Below are positions 58,846 to 64,000 of a stretch of 64,000 nucleotides of DNA, in pieces. Origin of the DNA: Acheta domesticus (Eukaryota > Arthropoda > Insecta > Orthoptera > Gryllidae). Every line of letters begins with the position of its first letter. Position 1 is the first letter of the stretch. The notes beneath the pieces are model-generated. The model was not told the DNA's origin, did not search any database, and saw only the letters and a program-made list of their open reading frames with translations. The stretch covers positions 215,363,420-215,427,419 of the forward strand of contig JAHLJT010009436.1 in assembly GCA_031308135.1 (NCBI GenBank), written 5' to 3'. A program made the position numbers and the translations under genes.

Positions 58846-58849
58846 CCGC

Positions 58850-59115
58850 AAGAGGCAACTTCCCCGCAGGCTAACGAGGTAAGCATGGCGCGCAGGTGTT
58901 TACAAACAGCGTGGACGACGCGGGCGGCGAGAGCAGCAGCACAGAAGCCGGAGCGGAAGGGGGTGGGAGACGCACGCACGAGCAGGAGGGTGAAGGGAGA
59001 GTGCGAGACGTGCGCGAGCGTGCACTCACCATCTACGGTGATGGTGGAGCAACGAGCGGCGAACGGGCGGAGGAAGCGGCGGGGAACGCGGATTGTGTGT
59101 TGAGACAATGTTTTT
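58850..59115. promoter_or_regulatory. CpG-rich patch with a minus-strand donor-like site
   Basis: CG-rich DNA. On the minus strand GTAGATG|GTGAGTGC (donor GT at 59029-59028) is a good 5' splice site. One upstream frame leaves a single G that would complete a Gly codon with the GT starting the 56591-56640 exon. No in-frame ATG or acceptor was found upstream, so a first or non-coding exon is only a possibility. Confidence 0.2.
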
Positions 59116-59380
59116 AAAGGTGGCAGTAGCGGTAGCGCTGATGTTCGTATTAGTGGCGAAGGTGGAGAAAGTTAGATCGTAAGAGGTAATAATAATCATG
59201 ATTCCCGATAATGTGATCAGGTGTGGGTGACCAAGATACATACTTTTTTGTGGTAGATGGCTCTTTTTGTTTTTGAGGTAGTGATGAAATTTACTGACGG
59301 AGATGACAAAGGTTGGGGTGATGGTTGCGGGTGGAGCAGTACGCTATGTGGAGTGGTGGTGGTGGGAAGTGTGCATTTAG

Positions 59381-59510
59381 AAGCGGGTGTCGGGAAGCGG
59401 GTGTCGGGAAGCGGGTGTCGGGAAGCGGGTGTCGGGAAGCGGGTGTCGGGAAGCGGGTGTCGGGAAGCGGGTGTCGGGAAGCGGGTGTCGGGAAGCGGAT
59501 ATCGGGAAGC
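59381..59510 (+). repeat. 14-bp minisatellite (AAGCGGGTGTCGGG)n, about nine copies
   Basis: Near-identical 14-bp units with a changed unit at the 3' edge (GCGGATATCGGG). Degenerate GCGGGAA-type words continue to about 59590. Confidence 0.93.
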
Positions 59511-59579
59511 GCGGGTCCAAGCGGGTGTTGGGTGGCGAGTAGCGGGAAATGAGTGGCGGGAACAGGCAGACGGGAATCA

Positions 59580-60040
59580 GGTGTCGGGAAGTTCCGGCAG
59601 GAGGTGCGCGGCGGGCAGCAACGGAAAGTTGGCAGAAGGCGGGCAGGCACTGTCGCCAGCGGCGCGGCGGTGCCCTGTAGCGGCGAGCGGCTGTGTCAGC
59701 AGCGGCATGGGCTCCCGGCGGGCGGCGGCGGCGGCGGCGCGGCGTGCGGGCGTGCGGGCGTGCGGGCGTGCGGGGCGGCGTGCGGGGCGGCGAGCGGGGA
59801 CGAGGGCCGGAACGAAGGCGGGGGCGGGGCGGAGGCGGGGCCGAGGCCGGGGCCGGGAGCGCGGGGAGCAGGGTATCGACCCGGGCGCCTCGCATGCGGC
59901 GGCGGGGGCGGCGGCACGCGGCCGCCTCGCACGCGACGCGCCAGACTGCCCGGAGCCAGCCGCCCCCGCCCCCCCCCCGCGCCCCGCCGGGGGCCCCGCG
60001 GAGAATGCGCGCCCTAACGACGCAACGTCACTCTGACAGA
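59580..60040. other. CpG-dense patch with an 8-bp subrepeat
   Basis: CG-rich DNA including GCGTGCGG units at about 59735-59790 and a C-run at about 59970. The long Ala/Arg/Gly frames are compositional. Confidence 0.5.
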
Positions 60041-62080
60041 CACAGCGTGTCAACCAATGTTAAGGATTTTGCAGAGTGCATTCAATGACGGTTTTGGCGC
60101 ATGGTAAAATTTCGTCAAATTAAGTTTTCATGTTATTAGTCATTTGATATTTTTTCAATATATTCTTAAAATTTGTGAAATAATGTGATCATCACCTCTT
60201 TGCAGTTGTTTCAAAATATCGAAAACTTGAGAAGATACAGTCCAAAACAAGGTACAAAAAATATTTTACAATAATTAATTTACGAATGAAAATTATAAGT
60301 AGGAATGGATAATATCATTTCACACATCCATTGTTATTTTTGTTGGTTGCACATTGAAGGTAAATTAACATATGATCGACTCGTCAAGTGATATCAGAAC
60401 TACTGACATCCAAATATCAATAAAATTTTAATCACGACACAAAATTTCACTTCAGCAAGTACATATTTTGACATCGACATTTCGTTATCAAATTGGGAAT
60501 CATGCCTAATGCATTCACACACTTTGTATAATGTTAATGTTTATATGTAAAAATTCAAAGGGCATAAAATGGACTAATTTTAAAACCAATTTTCAGATAA
60601 CAATGTACACCTGTAATGCGATTACGAGGCACATCCTAAAAGTGAGTTTCCGTACGTTGTAAGAAAAAATGTAGTGGATACAGCAGTTCTTGGACTATAT
60701 TTCCTCATATTCATTATCTGAAGTCAGATATTCGTCATACCGCAGGATCAACATTTGTATCACTATCATAGAAGTCTCCCACGTGGGATAGGTGACCAAT
60801 ATTTGACAGACACCTGTAACTGCGTCATTGTGATGCGCCTAATGCTTGGCGGACTGTAATTTTTTAAGATGTAAAAAAGTATGGAAAACACTGGGAGCGA
60901 GTTCGAGTCCGAAGGGCCAATGATCACAGAGACAGAAGAATTTTAGATGGCTGTCAAACTTGTACCCACACTAGGAAGCAGATTTCCATGACACAGGGAT
61001 ACAAATGATCCCATGAAACTACAAACGTTTCAATTCTGGTAGTGAATATGTGAAATAATAGTGCAGCAAGTGTTGTACCTACTGTAATGAACTTTTCCCA
61101 TGAAACTGTGTTGTTTTTTTGTGGACGACCTACTGAAACGTACTTTCAGGATGCGCATTGTACATCATTGCAATATAGTATTACGATTTCTTTCATAGTG
61201 TAACTTCTTGAACTCTGATATCAAAATACATAATATATCCGTTTTTGGTGTCTCAAAATTCAATATTCATTTGTGTCAGTATCTTTTCTACTGACACATT
61301 AATATGTATTTCCATCTTTGTTGCGAATGGAGTTGAAATGAAAAGGGAGAGTGTTCGTGTTCTCTAGTGCAGCAATTACAGCAGTTTTTGGCCGGTTATT
61401 AATTACGAACTGTTTAAACAGCCCAAAATGTTTCTCATTTCCCTCATTTCGGGACCTGAGAGATGAAAAGTAATAAACGTGCATGAGCGCATTTTCCACG
61501 AATTCACTCAGAAAACAAAGCTACGCTCTGATTGCTTGCGACGCAGTCTGAAATGGAAGTCCAACTTTTACATAGCCGACCAATTCCAGAAGTTTCTTTC
61601 TAATCGACATGGCGGAGAAACGTCTTGTATATATAACCAATTGTAAAAGCGGCACCACTCGATAACTCGAAAGGACATTCATACAGTATTATCTTAGAAG
61701 AGAAATGGCAAGACACTCCAGGAATGTATGACAATTTCATAGATCAGAACACATTTCCTAAGAAGCATGGAACATTTATTTGTTTAGTTTTGTTCGTGTT
61801 TATCAAAGATCTAACATATAGTCACATTTTCTGTATACTAATACATTCCTTGGTAAAAACACAACATATTTTTACATCAAGTTATGACATGAGATGTCAT
61901 GTAAGCAGTAAGTAATGAAACATTGCCCCATAACAAGAATATTTAGCTCAATCAAAAAGAATTTGAGTCTAATAAAACAGTGGCCTTATTTCCATGAAGC
62001 ACATATTTCCAGGATCTAAAGTAAATATGTAATAGACAAAACATTAATAGACAAACTAAATTGTTGCCTGCCTAGTGACA
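60041..62080. other. AT-rich non-coding stretch
   Basis: No gene was recognised. A B-box-like GAGTTCGAGTCC at about 60900 lacks a matching A-box and is not called. Confidence 0.4.
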
Positions 62081-62082
62081 GA

Positions 62083-62290
62083 GAACGCTAACGCAGTAGT
62101 GGCGTAGCGATCTCGGACCGAAGGGCCGTGAGTTCGAGTCCTGCCTCGGGGTGGTTGTGCGTGTTCGTTCTTTCACCCTCTATCATGTCCATATCGTTTC
62201 ATCCTCATTGATACCATAACGTTAAAATCCAATAGTGGTCGCTGATGACTAGGGAGGGGGATTTTGATGAAATGTCATCATTTTACTTTT
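62083..62290 (+). mobile_element. tRNA-derived SINE, family 3
   Basis: The A-box-like TGGCGTAGCGA lies at 62100-62110 and the B-box GTTCGAGTCC at 62132-62141, giving a tRNA-like 5' head. The body contains GGTCGCTGATGACTAGGG, a word type frequent in insect repeats, and fades near 62290 in TGATGAAATGTCATCA. It shares no sequence with family 1 apart from promoter boxes. Confidence 0.65.
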
Positions 62291-63005
62291 CACTTTAAAA
62301 CAATGCTGTTTAGTATATACATTCATTTTATGTTATGAGAAAACAAAATGACCAATTTTTATGTCATGTTTTTTGCATTTTTCAACAACTTCGACTAATA
62401 AGTCATTTTCTACCTTTTTACGTCATTTTCAATGCATTTTTTCGCTTATTTAATCGATTTTAATGTCATTTTAATGGTACTTACTTCAAACAATATTTAC
62501 GAGATGCAACAAAAAATACCACAGAATTCCTGAGTATCCTATTCGATTTCTTCACTCATATATTGTACTGTCAGGCGTTGTGAGTTCTATGTAATCTAAG
62601 GTTCCTATGACGCCTGTAGGCGCCATTGTCAATTCGGCCGATTTCGCGGTAAATAAAGAGAGAGATTTTCTTTTAAAGAACAGTCCAAACCAAACGTTTG
62701 CAGGCCGAGTTCACTTGAACAAAAGGAAGAAGCCTGGATTAAATCAGTAACATATCCAACAGCTTGAGTTGTTCATCTGAAGTGTTTTTGATCACATTTT
62801 TACTTTATTTTCTTCATTTTTAGGTCATTTTAAAAATATTTTAAGAGCATTTTATTGATCAGTTTTGGAGATGTTTTAAGTCATCAAAATCCGCCCCTAC
62901 TGATGTTCTAGAAGTTGTTGCGACCTTAAAAAATAATAAATAAAAAAATCTAAATTTTTCGTCATTCCTCCTTTTATTTGACTGTTTCAATCGGAAATTT
63001 CTTGC
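62291..63005. other. AT-rich non-coding stretch
   Basis: Rich in ATTTT and TCATTTT words (62390-62480 and 62770-62850). No gene was recognised. Confidence 0.4.
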
Positions 63006-63009
63006 AGGC

Positions 63010-63330
63010 AGATTCAAGTGGCTTTCCACCGCCGCAGAACCGGGCCTCTCAAATCCGCCGCTTCGTCCCAGCGGGTGCCCTTTAGCGGCGGCGGCGTAAA
63101 GCACAGAGGCGGCGCGGCGCGCGCGCCTGGCCAACGCCGACGCAGCTGGGCCGCGGCGCCGCCGGTGGCGTCCGACGCGGCACGGCGCGGCGCGGCGGAG
63201 AGGGGGTGGGAGAGGCTCATCTCTTATTCACAGCGCCGCGCTGCGGCACATCCACCCCGACTCGCCCTCGCGGCGCACGTCCCCGCGCCGTCCTCACATG
63301 TTGCCGCTCCCGCTCCCGCGCCACCCCGTT
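63010..63330. other. CpG-dense patch
   Basis: CG-rich with GGCGCGGCGCG-like words. No exon is supported. Confidence 0.5.
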
Positions 63331-63592
63331 CCTTCTAGCAGGAAACGGCTGGAGATTCTCCGTCCCAGTGAGATATTCCTTCTCCCAGCTCTCCGGTGGT
63401 AGTACTCGTACTCTAACCCGCCGTTTGCGCTTTTAAGATCTGCTTCGCTTGGTTCTCTGCTCTGTGAAGACTGCGTTTCGGTCAATCCCTCCTCTAATCG
63501 TAGGTTCCATTCCCCACTCGCTCAGGAACCCCGCTCCGCTCAGCCTCATTTCCTACCTTCCTACTCTTCCCCGCTCAGCTTATCCTTGATTG

Positions 63593-63808
63593 CCCGCTCC
63601 GCATAGTCCTCCCCGCTCCGCATAGTCCTCCCCGCTCCGCATAGTCCTCCCCGCTCCGCATAGTCCTCCCCGCTCCGCATAGTCCTCCCCGCTCCGCATA
63701 GTCCTCCCCGCTCCGCATAGTCCTCCCCGCTCCGCATAGTCCTCCCCGCTCCGCATAGTCCTCCCCGCTCCGCATAGTCCTCCCCGCTCCGCATAGTCCT
63801 CCCCGCTA
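63593..63808 (+). repeat. 19-bp minisatellite (CCCCGCTCCGCATAGTCCT)n
   Basis: About eleven copies that look identical to one another, with variation only at the edges, which indicates very recent expansion or homogenisation. The period of 19 yields a repeating 19-residue peptide in every frame. Confidence 0.95.
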
Positions 63809-63820
63809 CGTTTTTGTTTC

Positions 63821-64000
63821 TCAGTTTGCTATTCCTTCTCGCTCTCTACGTCTTCTCCACTCCTCCCAATTCCTGTCCACCCTCTCCCCATCCCCGCTCA
63901 GCTTCCCGCATCGCTCAATGCCCATTACACCTTGACCACGCCTCTCAATTTCCTGTTTATCAGTTTGCTATTCCTTCTTGCTCTGCCCGTCTTCTCCGTC
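63821..64000 (+). repeat. Degenerate direct repeat, period 139 bp
   Basis: TCAGTTTGCTATTCCTTCTC at 63821-63840 recurs with few changes at 63960-63979, and the following GTCTTCTCC is also shared. The flanks carry CCCCGCTCAGCTT words related to the adjacent 19-bp array. The repeat is cut by the window end. Confidence 0.65.

Noticed and set aside
60895..60920. B-box-like GAGTTCGAGTCC
   Set aside because: No A-box at the right distance and no tRNA fold. Not enough for a SINE or tRNA call.
63561..63794. Minus-strand repetitive peptide frames
   Set aside because: Perfect 19-residue periodicity from the 19-bp array, with no gene structure.
1..64000. CRISPR arrays, rRNA genes, bacterial operons, known insect microRNAs or a homeobox exon
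   Set aside because: Looked for and not seen. All tandem arrays are head-to-tail minisatellites without spacers, and no homeodomain-type peptide appears in the frames read.

Overview
The window reads as a piece of a large animal genome, most likely an insect with big introns. There are no operons, and most of the 64 kb is non-coding. AT-rich sequence alternates with roughly twenty CpG-dense patches of 0.2-1.4 kb, and minisatellites, microsatellites and small mobile elements are frequent. Three tRNA-derived SINE families and an I/Jockey-type LINE carrying an RNase H domain fit an arthropod. I cannot name the species. The many reading frames over GC-rich and tandem-repeat DNA are composition artefacts and are not annotated as genes.

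The one unmistakable pair of genes belongs to a full-length non-LTR retrotransposon on the minus strand (33637-39413). It has a 5' UTR, an intact ORF1 (three CCHC knuckles), an intact ORF2 (AP endonuclease, reverse transcriptase, RNase H, C-terminal zinc motif) and a short 3' UTR ending in a TTGA-type simple repeat. A perfect 11-bp target-site duplication flanks it, so it looks young and possibly competent. A 545-bp tRNA-derived SINE is present at 22013-22557 (plus), 22558-22800 (minus, partial) and 57512-58040 (minus). Its best-preserved copy ends in nearly the same sequence as the LINE, which suggests that the LINE mobilises it.

The most interesting host signal is a pair of tiny minus-strand exon candidates, 56591-56640 (50 nt) and 24404-24452 (49 nt). 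Each follows a good polypyrimidine-AG acceptor with a CTAAT branch site exactly 20 nt upstream. Each begins with GTGAGT, so splicing would regenerate a 5' splice site, and each is followed by another GTGAGT donor. This is the architecture of recursive-splice exons in a very long intron. Their lengths sum to 99 nt and one reading frame stays open through both. A phase-compatible donor lies in a CpG-rich patch at about 59030. The simplest picture is that most of this window is intron of a minus-strand gene whose main exons are outside it.

Region by region. 1-10 kb: CpG patches, a 13-bp and a 19-bp minisatellite, and a possible hAT-like remnant. 10-22 kb: a SINE, microsatellites, a perfect hairpin, a polypurine tract, a foldback MITE and a G-rich 12-mer array. 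22-25 kb: two SINE copies tail to tail, a CAN-rich tract and the distal recursive exon. 25-28.9 kb: a large CpG patch holding an unusual small ORF with lysine at every fourth residue. 30-33.4 kb: a second 19-bp minisatellite, a 59-bp duplication and a CpG patch. 33.6-39.4 kb: the LINE. 40-56 kb: CpG patches, triplet-biased tracts, a pogo-like MITE, an eight-copy degenerate satellite and a decayed LINE fragment. 56-64 kb: the proximal recursive exon, a SINE, CpG patches, a 14-bp minisatellite, a third SINE family and a very homogeneous 19-bp array.
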